64,000 bases of DNA from Nibribacter koreensis (lineage in GTDB: Bacteria > Bacteroidota > Bacteroidia > Cytophagales > Hymenobacteraceae). Where the stretch lies: positions 434,001 to 498,000 of the forward strand of contig NZ_BAABGX010000003.1 in NCBI RefSeq assembly GCF_039541795.1, given 5' to 3'. The notes under the pieces were generated by a model. It was not told the DNA's origin and ran no database searches. It saw only the letters and a list, made by a program, of their open reading frames with translations. A program made the position numbers and the translations under genes. This document shows positions 42,801-50,071 of this stretch, piece by piece (the stretch's first letter is position 1; each line of letters begins with the position of its first letter).

Positions 42801-43534
42801 AAATCGCCCACTGGTACGCTTTCCTGCTCGCCGGTGTTCACGCACAGCAAAATGTCGTGCGCGTTCCAGTCGGTTTGTTCCACGTAGTGCGAGTCATTGG
42901 TGCAGATGACCTTGACGTTGTATTTGATGGCAAATTTGAGAAGCACCTGGTTTACGTCTTCCTGAGACAGGCCGGTGTTGTCAATGTTCATGAGACCGTG
43001 GCGCTGAATCTCAATGTAGTAATCATCACCGAACAGGTCCAGCCACCACTTGAGCAGTTTTTCCGCTTCTTCCTCGCCTTTCCACAAAATAGCCTGGGGC
43101 AGCTCGGCACCAATACAGCAGGAGGTGGCAATGAGGCCTTTGTGATATTTTACCAGCAGTTCCTTGTCAATGCGGGGCCATTTGCTGTAGAGGCCGTCAA
43201 TGTAAGAATAGGAGCAGAGCTTGGCCAGGTTCTGGTAGCCTTCCTGGTCTTTGGCCAAGAGCAGCTGGTGGTGGCGCACGTCTTTTACCTCCTTGGTAAA
43301 GGTCTTCTGGTGCCGGTCATTCACCAGGTAGAACTCGCAGCCCACAATGGGTTTCACGTTGTACTTGTTGGCCTCGGCCACGAAGTTGAACGCCCCAAAC
43401 ATGTTGCCGTGGTCGGTCATGGCGACGGCTTTCATGCCATCGGCCTGGGCCTTTTTCATGAGCCCGCTAATGCTGGCGGCCCCGTCTAGCAACGAGTATT
43501 GGGTATGGGTATGGAGGTGGGAAAAATCTGGCAC
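39899..43534 (-). CDS. dnaE: DNA polymerase III subunit alpha
   Basis: 1211 aa replicative polymerase. The N-terminal PHP domain (~1-280) begins FSHLHTHTQYSLLDG and continues TDHGNMFG. The polymerase core carries MPDIDIDFDD (~455-464) with the catalytic Asp residues and GPGRGSAAGSAVAY upstream. The helix-hairpin-helix region is near ~900, and a C-terminal OB-fold (~1040-1120, NVAGIISNVVMRTGKNG) ends the protein. A Gly-rich loop with QSLFGGG near ~975 resembles a beta-clamp-binding motif (inference). The start is GTG at 43534: the PHP motif begins 6 residues later and no ATG fits. A 7-bp periodic tract starts 9 bp upstream of the start codon. Confidence 0.96.
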   Translation of the reverse strand: MPDFSHLHTHTQYSLLDGAASISGLMKKAQADGMKAVAMTDHGNMFGAFNFVAEANKYNVKPIVGCEFYLVNDRHQKTFTKEVKDVRHHQLLLAKDQEGYQNLAKLCSYSYIDGLYSKWPRIDKELLVKYHKGLIATSCCIGAELPQAILWKGEEEAEKLLKWWLDLFGDDYYIEIQRHGLMNIDNTGLSQEDVNQVLLKFAIKYNVKVICTNDSHYVEQTDWNAHDILLCVNTGEQESVPVGDFQTQYFRMMSGSGEVIYDTLTNIRNSYGHDENVRRMLYRIEEEQQKPRPQDRFGFPNDQFFFKSQAEMNQLFADVPFAVDNTNEIVDKITPPKLQRDILLPNFPLPPEHPTADLFLRHLTFEGAKKRYHEITAEVEERLNYELGIIETMGFAGYFLITQDFINKGRSMGVAVGPGRGSAAGSAVAYCVGITNIDPIKYALLFERFLNPERVSMPDIDIDFDDVNRQRVIDYVVDKYGKTQVAQIITFGTMAAKSSIKDVARAMDLPLSEANELAKMVPEVPGTTLAKAFIESPELASIRDGNDLRAKVLKLAEKLEGSVRNTGIHAAGVIIAPDDITNYIPVSTSKDSDLLVTQFDGKVIESAGMLKMDFLGLKTLSILKDAMALIKRNHGVEIDIDNIPLDDEKTYALYQRGDTIGTFQFESEGMRMYLKDLKPTNIEDLIAMNALYRPGPMQFIPNFINRKQGREEVEYPHILLEPLLKNTYGIMVYQEQIMQTAQVLAGYSLGGADLLRRAMGKKDMKKMAQEREKFVAGAKEIHNIPAKQASEVFDVMEKFAQYGFNRSHSAAYSVVAYQTGYLKAHYPAEYMAAVLTHNMNDIKKVTFFIEEARKQQIQVLGPDVNESIHQFNVNQQGQIRFGMGAVKGTGEAAVEAIIEEREKTGPYTDVFDFAKRVNLRAVNKKTFESLAQAGAFDSFERYHRAQYIETPPGETINLLEKAVRFGNQYQAEKSAAQQSLFGGGGAVDMPLPKVPDVQPWSLTEMLRREKEVIGFYLSGHPLDQFKLEIDSYCTCSLDRIEEFKGRDVNVAGIISNVVMRTGKNGNPFLLFSLEDYDNTMGLALFGEDFVKFSPYVKEGMYLFIRAKVTLRYKSEDQWELKPLSMQLLSDVAEKMSKGVRMDIDIRNINAMLIDRLEEAAVNSPGQKKLELVLTEPGERLAVELFSRKYRIDPKVFLQNVKDLEVATCQLI

Positions 43535-43542
43535 AGCTAAAA

Positions 43543-43577
43543 GAGTCTTGAGTTCTGAGTCTTGAGTCGCGAGTCTA
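43543..43577. repeat. Heptanucleotide tract GAGTNNN x5 upstream of dnaE
   Basis: Units GAGTCTT, GAGTTCT, GAGTCTT, GAGTCGC, GAGTCTA in exact 7-bp register, immediately 5' of the dnaE start codon. Confidence 0.8.
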
Positions 43578-43650
43578 GAAAGGACTCAAAGCGGACTACG
43601 AAGATACAAAGAAAACACCGGAAGCTTGGGTAAAAGTTGCTCTATGGGTG

Positions 43651-43694
43651 CATCGTTTTTGGCCTGTTTTCTGGAAAACAGGCCAAAAACGATG
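43651..43694. repeat. P38 palindrome, copy 22 (consensus)
   Basis: Core 43654-43691 with perfect 17-bp arms, centre CTGG, extended by CAT/ATG on each side. Located between divergent dnaE and DUF3817 genes. Confidence 0.96.
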
Positions 43695-43783
43695 AGGCTA
43701 AAAATTAGTAGGAAATAAGCGGGAGAGAATAAGATTTGAGGAGGGAAATCGTTGGGGAAAGGGATGATTACCGGCGCGTGATG

Positions 43784-43791
43784 TACCTTTG
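43784..43791 (+). promoter_or_regulatory. Putative -7 element of the DUF3817 gene
   Basis: TACCTTTG fits TAnnTTTG, 20 bp before ATG 43811. It argues against the longer reading that starts at 43736. Confidence 0.55.
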
Positions 43792-43810
43792 TGTTTTACT
43801 CTTACATGTT

Positions 43811-44116
43811 ATGGCTCTTTCGTTTTCCACCACCCTTGACCGCTTTAGGTCTATCGCTATTATAGAAGGTATCTCATTCTTGTTGTTATTAATCATCGCT
43901 ATGCCCATGAAGTACATGATGGGTATTCCTGAGCCGGTGAAATACATGGGCTGGGCGCACGGCGTGTTGTTTGTGCTGTTTGTGGCCTTACTGCTTCAGG
44001 TTTGGATACAGTATAAATGGTCCTTCTGGAAAGTGACCTTGGCCTTCATCTCCTCGCTGATTCCGTTTGGGACGTTCTACCTGGACAAGAAGATTGCCCG
44101 CGACGAGGTGCAGTAA
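43811..44116 (+). CDS. DUF3817 family small membrane protein
   Basis: 101 aa from ATG 43811 (the frame is open from 43736 but the extension would overlap the promoter). Three hydrophobic segments, with the conserved IAIIEGISFLLLLIIAMPMKYMMGIPE followed by MGWAHGVLFV, which defines DUF3817 (YdzA-like). An integral membrane protein of unknown function, widespread in Bacteroidota. The His in GWAHG is invariant in the family. Convergent with the cyanophycinase gene; an extended P38 lies between them. Confidence 0.87.
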   Translation: MALSFSTTLDRFRSIAIIEGISFLLLLIIAMPMKYMMGIPEPVKYMGWAHGVLFVLFVALLLQVWIQYKWSFWKVTLAFISSLIPFGTFYLDKKIARDEVQ

Positions 44117-44140
44117 TTCTTCTGCGCCTTTAATTTGAAT

Positions 44141-44188
44141 GAAGCCGATTTTGGCCTGTTTTCTGGAAAACAGGCCAAAATCGGCTTC
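44141..44188. repeat. P38 palindrome, copy 23 (variant stem)
   Basis: Core 44146-44183, centre CTGG, stem CGATTTTGGCC against GGCCAAAATCG (paired T-A to A-T change), extended by GAAGC/GCTTC. Sits between convergent genes, 8 bp from the minus-strand stop codon. Confidence 0.96.
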
Positions 44189-44195
44189 GCTGTTG

Positions 44196-45092
44196 TTATA
44201 CAACTTGTGTACGGTTGTACGTGGGGATGAGGTATTCGTCCTTGTCGCCTAGCAGATGCACGCGCAAGCCTTTGGCGGTGAAAGGTTGGCCATTCTCAAT
44301 GTCAAAGATGTTGGTCTCGGTCATGCCCATGCCGTCCACGATGGTAATGAGTCCGCTGCCCACCACCTCCACCTTGCCACCTTCGGTGACTAGGATGGCG
44401 GTGTCTTCTTCCAGCCCTATGCCGATGCACTCTGGGTTGGTGGCAATGGCCTGGGTCATGCGCACAATGCGGCCGCGGGTCAGGAAGTGCGTGTCAATGG
44501 CCACGTTCTTGATGAACTCCAGCCCAGTTGTCATGCGCACATCGCCTTTAATGTACCCACCATCCGACTCGCCCTCATAAATCATGGGGGTAGACATGGC
44601 CGCCGCCCCGGCGCTGGTGCCGGCAATGATGATATTTTCACGCATGTAGCGCTCCTTCAAGCGGTTCAAGATTTCAGTGCCGCCAAAGATGGCCGTGAGC
44701 CGAAGCTGGTCGCCGCCGGTGAACATGAAGCCGTCTCCTTTGTCAATCATTTCCAGAAACTCAGGCTTGTAGACATCGGCCCTGGTCCTTATGTCCATCA
44801 CCAGCAGGTGGTGCACGCCCAGGTCTGTGAAGAGTTTGACGTAGTCCTGAGAAGAGGCATCTGGTTCATTAGAGGCGGTGGGAACGACCACTACGGTGGG
44901 GTTGTCTCCCCTGAGTTCCTGCACGAAGCGTTTAAGAATCTGCTCGCTTATAAAGTTGATGTTCTTGTCCTTGCCTTCGGCTTTGTCAGCGCCTTTGTTT
45001 TCCTTGCCTCCAATGGCCAGAATCTTTCCCTTGGGCAATGGGCCCCTGATAGGTTTAGGAGATGCTTTCGGTTTTTTAGACGATGTAGTCAT
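44196..45092 (-). CDS. Cyanophycinase (peptidase S51 family)
   Basis: 298 aa serine exopeptidase that splits cyanophycin (multi-Arg-poly-Asp) into beta-Asp-Arg dipeptides. The nucleophile elbow GTSAGAAAMS (~158-167) carries the Ser, FMFTGGDQLRLTAIFGG (~122-138) is the conserved Gln-containing strand, and GLEEDTAI follows. The N-terminus (~1-40) is a Lys/Pro-rich extension before ILAIGGKENKG. No cyanophycin synthetase or isoaspartyl dipeptidase is in the window, so it may use scavenged polymer or act as an alpha-aspartyl dipeptidase-like enzyme. Confidence 0.88.
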   Translation of the reverse strand: MTTSSKKPKASPKPIRGPLPKGKILAIGGKENKGADKAEGKDKNINFISEQILKRFVQELRGDNPTVVVVPTASNEPDASSQDYVKLFTDLGVHHLLVMDIRTRADVYKPEFLEMIDKGDGFMFTGGDQLRLTAIFGGTEILNRLKERYMRENIIIAGTSAGAAAMSTPMIYEGESDGGYIKGDVRMTTGLEFIKNVAIDTHFLTRGRIVRMTQAIATNPECIGIGLEEDTAILVTEGGKVEVVGSGLITIVDGMGMTETNIFDIENGQPFTAKGLRVHLLGDKDEYLIPTYNRTQVV

Positions 45093-45358
45093 GTTTGCAT
45101 AATCTGGATGAATAGATACAAAACATTGGGATAAGCTATTTTTGAATTAGGTACACAGGCACCAAAGCAGGAAGCACGACTGCCTTTAACGCTGGGTTAC
45201 TGGTTGGTGTCAATACGCGCGCCTTGGACTTGGGTTGAAAATCATCCATAAACTGTAGACCCAAGAGACTGGCTGGCGGGGTAAAGTATCCTGTTTTTCT
45301 CTATCCCTGGCAACGGCGGGCACGTACACCTTTCTGGCGAATCCCCGCTACTTAGATT

Positions 45359-46702
45359 ATGGCAGACAGTATCTCTCCCGCCCAGCCGTCCAGACTGAGT
45401 GGAATGTTCAGGGCATTGCAGTACCGCAATTACCGCTTATTCTTTGCTGGACAAAGCATCTCCTTGATTGGCACCTGGATGCAGCAAGTAGCCATGAGCT
45501 GGCTGGTGTACCGCCTCACAGATTCTGTGTTTCTGCTGGGCATGGTCAGTTTTGCCAACCAGATTCCGTCGTTTGTGCTGGGGCCGTTTGCCGGCGTCAT
45601 CTCTGACAGGTTCAACCGCCACCGGGTCTTGCTGGTCACGCAGTTTCTGTTGTTGCTCCAGGCCAGTGTTTTAGCTTATTTGGTGCTTACAGAGGCCATC
45701 ACCATCACGCATATTCTGGTTCTGGGCGTTTTCTCTGGTGTTGTAAACGCTTTTGACATGAGTGCGCGGCAGTCCCTAGTCATTCAATTGGTAGACAAGC
45801 GCGAAGACGTGAGTAATGCCATTGCCCTCAACTCTTCCATGTTCAACATGGCGCGGTTGGTGGGGCCGTCGGTGGCCGGGGCGCTCATTGCCGCGGTGGG
45901 CGAGGGCGTCTGTTTTCTCATCAATGCGTTGAGTTATCTGGCGGTGTTAGGTTCCTTGTTTCTTTTGCGCTTGCCAACATTCATCAAATCAACGGAAAAG
46001 GAGAACGTATTCCAGTCCTTGGGCCAAGGGTTTAGTTACGCGTTTGGGTTTGCGCCCATCCGGACCATTCTGCTGTTGATTGCCTCTTTGAGTTTGTTCG
46101 GGATGCCGTTCAGTGTGTTGATGCCCGTGTTTGCCAGGGACGTATTGCACGGCGATGCCAGCACGTTGGGTATGCTCATGGGAGCCTCGGGCGTGGGGGC
46201 CTTGTGTGCCGCCCTGTACTTGGCCGCCCGAAAAACGGTAATAGGCTTGGGCAAAGTCATCGTAGGCGCGGCGGTGCTGTTTGGAGTGGGCTTGATCTCC
46301 TTTTCCTTCTCCCAGACGCTGGTCATCTCGCTGGTTTGCATCTTCTTCACAGGCCTGGGCATGATTTTGCAGATGGCCTCCAGCAACACGCTGTTGCAAA
46401 CCATTGTGGATGATGACAAGCGCGGCCGGGTCATGAGTTTCTATTCCATGGCTTTTATGGGAATGGCACCCATTGGCAGTTTGCTAGCGGGCTGGGCCGC
46501 CGAAAAGTACGGCGTGCACTACACGCTCATGACCTGCGGCATCATTAGTCTCTTGACTATTCTGCCTTTCGCGCTCATGCTCCCTAAACTACGCCTCCTG
46601 GTACAGCCTATCTACCAACGCCTGGGTATCCTGCCAGAAATTGCCACCGGCCTCAGGTCTGCCACGCAATTAACCACACCGCCCCGGCAGGAGAAAGTGT
46701 AG
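45359..46702 (+). CDS. MFS transporter (EntS/MFS_3-type exporter)
   Basis: 447 aa with 12 predicted membrane helices. N-terminal FRALQYRNYRLFFAGQSISLIGTWMQQVAMSWLVYRLT is typical of the MFS_3 branch that includes enterobactin exporters, followed by the loop-2/3 signature GVISDRFNRHRVLL (~79-92). A second such loop in the other half is DDKRGRVMSFYSMAFMG. Function: proton-coupled efflux of an unknown small molecule. Divergent from cyanophycinase across ~265 non-coding bp in which I see no clear promoter; followed 2 bp after the stop by P38 copy 24. Confidence 0.88.
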   Translation: MADSISPAQPSRLSGMFRALQYRNYRLFFAGQSISLIGTWMQQVAMSWLVYRLTDSVFLLGMVSFANQIPSFVLGPFAGVISDRFNRHRVLLVTQFLLLLQASVLAYLVLTEAITITHILVLGVFSGVVNAFDMSARQSLVIQLVDKREDVSNAIALNSSMFNMARLVGPSVAGALIAAVGEGVCFLINALSYLAVLGSLFLLRLPTFIKSTEKENVFQSLGQGFSYAFGFAPIRTILLLIASLSLFGMPFSVLMPVFARDVLHGDASTLGMLMGASGVGALCAALYLAARKTVIGLGKVIVGAAVLFGVGLISFSFSQTLVISLVCIFFTGLGMILQMASSNTLLQTIVDDDKRGRVMSFYSMAFMGMAPIGSLLAGWAAEKYGVHYTLMTCGIISLLTILPFALMLPKLRLLVQPIYQRLGILPEIATGLRSATQLTTPPRQEKV

Positions 46703-46704
46703 CC

Positions 46705-46742
46705 CGTTTTTGGCATGTTTTCCAGAAAGTAGCCCGAAAACG
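46705..46742. repeat. P38 palindrome, copy 24
   Basis: 38 bp, centre CCAG. The right arm ends in CGAAAACG and overlaps the first two bases of the next hairpin. Starts 2 bp after the MFS stop codon. Confidence 0.85.
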
Positions 46743-46778
46743 AATCGGCCAGACATTTTGTAATGACTGGCCGATTCG
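46741..46778 (-). terminator. Terminator of the lytic transglycosylase gene, T-run from P38
   Basis: 12-bp arms CGAATCGGCCAG/CTGGCCGATTCG with a 14-nt loop. On the minus strand TTTTCGGG of P38 copy 24 follows immediately. Confidence 0.8.
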
Positions 46779-46797
46779 TTGAAAAGAATTAGTATGC

Positions 46798-49068
46798 TTA
46801 GTTGGAAGCTGTCTTCGGTTTGATGGTCAGGTTTTCGCCTAGGCTCACGTTGAAATCTGCCTTGTTGTTCCATTCCATGATTTCTTTGATGGTCACGCCG
46901 TACTTGCGTGAAATCTGGTACATGGACTCACCGGCGGCTACTTTGTGGGTGATGGTGCCCGAGGCCGATTTTACAGGTGTGGTTGCCGGGGTGATGGCGG
47001 GAACTGGTTTGCTTTCTGGAATTGAAACTTCCTCCCCAGTAGGTCCCACTACTACCAACTTCTGCCCGATGGACACAGGACTGTTATCCGTCAAGTTGTT
47101 CCACTCAAGTAAATTCTGAATGGTGACGCCGTATTTGCGCGAGATGGAATAAAGGGTTTCACCGGCTACTACCAGGTGCTCCCGCGCGGCAGCTTTGGCC
47201 TCGCCCGCGGTCATGGCCGGGATGGCGGCTACGGCCTCAGCAGAAACGGGTCCTTTCAAGGAAAGCTCTTTGCCTACTGACAATGGTCCGCCGTTCAGGT
47301 GATTCCAAGCCTGCAGGTTCTCCATAGAGACATTGTACAGTTTGGAGATGGAATAGAGCGTCTCGCCTTTCTGTACCACATGTACTGAAGCATTGGAAAC
47401 CGGAGCCGTTGGCTTGGCCGGCGTAGCCGAAGCAGCAGGTGTGGCAGTAGTAGAAGGAAGCAAGACTTCTCTCCCGTTTACCTCCGGCGATTTTACCTCT
47501 ATAGGCCTCTCTGGTTTGTTGGCGCCGGTGCCCATTTGTTTGGTGGGGTACAGCACCGCGTTGGTGGTCACGGTGGTGGTGACAATGACGCTGTCCATGG
47601 TTGGCTTGGGGGCAGGCACGTTGCCCGGTACTTTAGCCGTCATGCCCACGGTGTCTTCTACCACCACAGAGATAGCACCAGCTTGCGGTTTTGCTGGCAC
47701 AACTGAAGTGGTAGGCGTTTGTGTAGAAGCCACTATTGGCGCAACTTCTTCGTTTAAATGCCTGATTTCAATCGGAATATTGCTTGGTCTGGTCTGTTGT
47801 AACCAAAGGACGCGACCTACCAACAGGGCCTCGTTTCTCTTCATGCGGTTCTTGCGCAACAGGTTGCTGAGCTTGATGCCGTATTTCTGGGAGACGTCAT
47901 GCATGGTTTCAGAGGTGCGGGCTACGTGGTATTCTGTGTCTGACTTGGTGCGCTTGGCTTGCAGATAATAGGTGCGGCCCGGCACAATCTCATCAAAGCT
48001 GCGCATGTCATTGTATTTCAGGAAACGGCGCGTAGACAGGTTCGCTTGTAAAGCCAGCACGTCTTTGGTGTCACCTACCTGGGCAATAATGGCTTTGAGG
48101 CCGTTGGTGTTAGTGAACTGCGCGCGGCGCTTAGCAACTTTGGCCTCCAGTTCTTCTTTAGACTCTCTGCCCGTGATGGACTCGGTCAGGTCTTTTAGTT
48201 TTTGTAATGGTCCGCTTCTGTGGTTGTCCTGTGCCAGCACACCCGTAGTTGATGTGCCATTGAACACCGGTACCATCACGTAGTAATCCTTGTCGGCGGG
48301 TACGGTAGAGGCTAGGAGCCATTTGTTGTACTGCTCCAATTGGCTGGCTTCCACTTGGGCGGCCATGGCAATCTCCATCAGGCTCTGGCCCGAGGAAACC
48401 TTCATGGGCTGAAGCGCCAAACTTGGCTTAGGGTTTCTGCCTACGGCGTTTTCATAGGCCACTTTGTGCGCCAGGAACGTGAGTAGGTAGCGGTTGGTCT
48501 GCGAGGTCACGTCCATTTCCTTCACTCCAATGTCTGAGGTCTTGGTAAGGGCTTTGGTGCCGGTCAGGCCTTGGTAGTAGGAGAGGAGCGTGTTAAACCA
48601 GTTCTTGTAATAGTTGTTACTGCGGTGCAGGTATTTAGCGGCGCCGCGGCTGGACTCAATGATGTGCTTGCGCTCATCCACTTGGGAGTTCACGCGCACG
48701 CCCAGTTCTGTAGCCGACGTCTCTTTGAACTGCCAGAAGCCTACGGCATTGGAGGTAGACACGGCATCTGACACCAGCCCGCTTTCCTGCAGGGCCAGGT
48801 ATTTGAAATCCAGGGGCAGGTTTTCTTGTTTGAAGGCCTGCTCAATGTGCGGAAAATACGCGTCAGCCAGTTCTACCTTTTTCTGGAAATAGCCCGGGTG
48901 CTTGACCAAGCCATCCACAATCTTCTGAATCTCTACGCGTGCGTCTTCCTTGATGGTCAGGCGCATGTCTGTGAAATGAATGGTATAAGGGACAATGGGG
49001 TTTTGGGCTTGCGCCGCCAGCGTGAAAAGGCAAAGCAGAAGGAGAGGGAATAGTTTTCTCATCTTCAT
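46798..49068 (-). CDS. LysM-containing lytic transglycosylase (MltD-like)
   Basis: 756 aa from MKMRKLFPLLLLCLF at 49068; a longer frame to 49092 lacks a better start. Signal peptide to ~22, SLT catalytic domain (~75-215) with ALQESGLVSDAVS (catalytic Glu ~91), NAVGFWQFKETSA and LSYYQGL. Four LysM-like modules follow: YHVARTSETMHDVSQKYG (~395), HVVQKGETLYSISKLY, LVVAGETLYSISRKYG and KVAAGESMYQISRKYG (last three in ~565-750), joined by Pro/Thr/Ala-rich linkers. It cleaves glycan strands with anhydro-muramic formation, in the periplasm, for remodelling or recycling. Confidence 0.94.
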   Translation of the reverse strand: MKMRKLFPLLLLCLFTLAAQAQNPIVPYTIHFTDMRLTIKEDARVEIQKIVDGLVKHPGYFQKKVELADAYFPHIEQAFKQENLPLDFKYLALQESGLVSDAVSTSNAVGFWQFKETSATELGVRVNSQVDERKHIIESSRGAAKYLHRSNNYYKNWFNTLLSYYQGLTGTKALTKTSDIGVKEMDVTSQTNRYLLTFLAHKVAYENAVGRNPKPSLALQPMKVSSGQSLMEIAMAAQVEASQLEQYNKWLLASTVPADKDYYVMVPVFNGTSTTGVLAQDNHRSGPLQKLKDLTESITGRESKEELEAKVAKRRAQFTNTNGLKAIIAQVGDTKDVLALQANLSTRRFLKYNDMRSFDEIVPGRTYYLQAKRTKSDTEYHVARTSETMHDVSQKYGIKLSNLLRKNRMKRNEALLVGRVLWLQQTRPSNIPIEIRHLNEEVAPIVASTQTPTTSVVPAKPQAGAISVVVEDTVGMTAKVPGNVPAPKPTMDSVIVTTTVTTNAVLYPTKQMGTGANKPERPIEVKSPEVNGREVLLPSTTATPAASATPAKPTAPVSNASVHVVQKGETLYSISKLYNVSMENLQAWNHLNGGPLSVGKELSLKGPVSAEAVAAIPAMTAGEAKAAAREHLVVAGETLYSISRKYGVTIQNLLEWNNLTDNSPVSIGQKLVVVGPTGEEVSIPESKPVPAITPATTPVKSASGTITHKVAAGESMYQISRKYGVTIKEIMEWNNKADFNVSLGENLTIKPKTASN

Positions 49069-49256
49069 AAACTGGGTTAAGTACATGCGCATTGGGAAAA
49101 TGAGCCTCTTGTGTTACTGGAATTACATATAGCTAAATTGCTATTTAGTAAACACTTGCAAGGCAGGCTCCGGCTACAAAGTAGGCGATTTTGGGAGGGG
49201 AAAGGAAAGAACCGGGCGGTAAAATTTTTCCACCCAGTTATCCACAACGGGAAAAT

Positions 49257-49901
49257 TTACTTTTTGCGGGCCACCAAGATGCCGTCTCTAATAGGCAGCA
49301 ACAGGTTCTCTACGCGCGGGTCCTGGTGCACCAACTGATTGAAATCCAGCACCATCTCAGTGTCCTTGTCCAGCTTTGGCCTAAACTTCTCTACCACCTT
49401 GCCGCTCCATAACACGTTGTCTGCCAAGATGAAACCGCCCGGCCGTACTTTGTCCAAGACCATCTCATAATACAGCGCGTTGCTTTTCTTGTCGGCGTCA
49501 ATGAAGACCAGGTCCCAGGTTTCTTCCAGCGTGGGAATGACGTCTGCCGCCTGCCCGATGTGCACCTGAATCTTCTGGTCTAGGTCTGCTTCTGTTATGT
49601 AGCTACGCACCATTTCCTCCAGCTCATCATTCACGTCAATGGTGTGAAGAATACCATCTTCTGCTAGACCTTCGGCTAAACATAGGGCTGAGTAGCCAGT
49701 ATAGGTGCCAATCTCCAGAATCCGTCTAGGCCGCATCATCTGTGAAATCATAGCCAACACCCGTCCCTGCAAGTGCCCGGACAGCATGCGCGGCTTCATG
49801 ACGTTCAAATGCGTCTCTCGGTTCAGCTTGCGCAACAGGTCAGACTCTGGCGAAGTGTGCGCCTCGGCGTAGGCTTGCAAATCAGCGTCCAAAAATTCCA
49901 T
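49257..49901 (-). CDS. Class I SAM-dependent O-methyltransferase
   Basis: 214 aa, COMT/CCoAOMT-like (Methyltransf_3). Motif I ILEIGTYTGYSALCLAEGL (~61-79) binds SAM, the acidic end of beta-2 is in LHTIDVNDELEE, and motif WDLVFIDADKKSN (~131-143) plus LADNVLWSG carry the metal-binding Asp residues. These cation-dependent enzymes methylate catechol-like hydroxyls; the substrate is unknown. Starts at ATG 49901 within 10 bp of a heptad-periodic A+T tract. No operon partner. Confidence 0.9.
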   Translation of the reverse strand: MEFLDADLQAYAEAHTSPESDLLRKLNRETHLNVMKPRMLSGHLQGRVLAMISQMMRPRRILEIGTYTGYSALCLAEGLAEDGILHTIDVNDELEEMVRSYITEADLDQKIQVHIGQAADVIPTLEETWDLVFIDADKKSNALYYEMVLDKVRPGGFILADNVLWSGKVVEKFRPKLDKDTEMVLDFNQLVHQDPRVENLLLPIRDGILVARKK

Positions 49902-49907
49902 TTTTGG

Positions 49908-50061
49908 TCAATTAGAAATTCAAAATTAGAAATTAGAAATGGCAAAAGTAGAAAAAGGAAAGAAAGCGTTTTTGGCCTGATTTTGTGAAAACAGGCCAAA
50001 AACGATTGGGTTCAAGGTTTATGCAACCACCCATTTCTAATTTCTAATTTTGAATTTCTAA
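49908..50061. repeat. Long inverted repeat of heptad tracts enclosing P38
   Basis: Left arm 49911-49942 (units GAAATTC, AAAATTA, GAAATTA, GAAATGG in 7-bp register) and right arm 50031-50061 are reverse complements with one mismatch over ~31 bp. P38 copy 25 lies in the loop. Confidence 0.85.
49967..50004. repeat. P38 palindrome, copy 25
   Basis: 38 bp, arms CGTTTTTGGCCTG/CAGGCCAAAAACG with altered centre (ATTTTGTGAAAA). Nested in the loop of the larger inverted repeat. Confidence 0.92.
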
Positions 50062-50071
50062 CTGCCGAGCT

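Noticed and set aside
41828..43489. 553-codon open frame on the plus strand opposite dnaE
   Set aside because: Fully antisense to an unmistakable dnaE; composition (His/Val/Gly/Leu-rich) is that of a shadow frame and no domain is recognisable.
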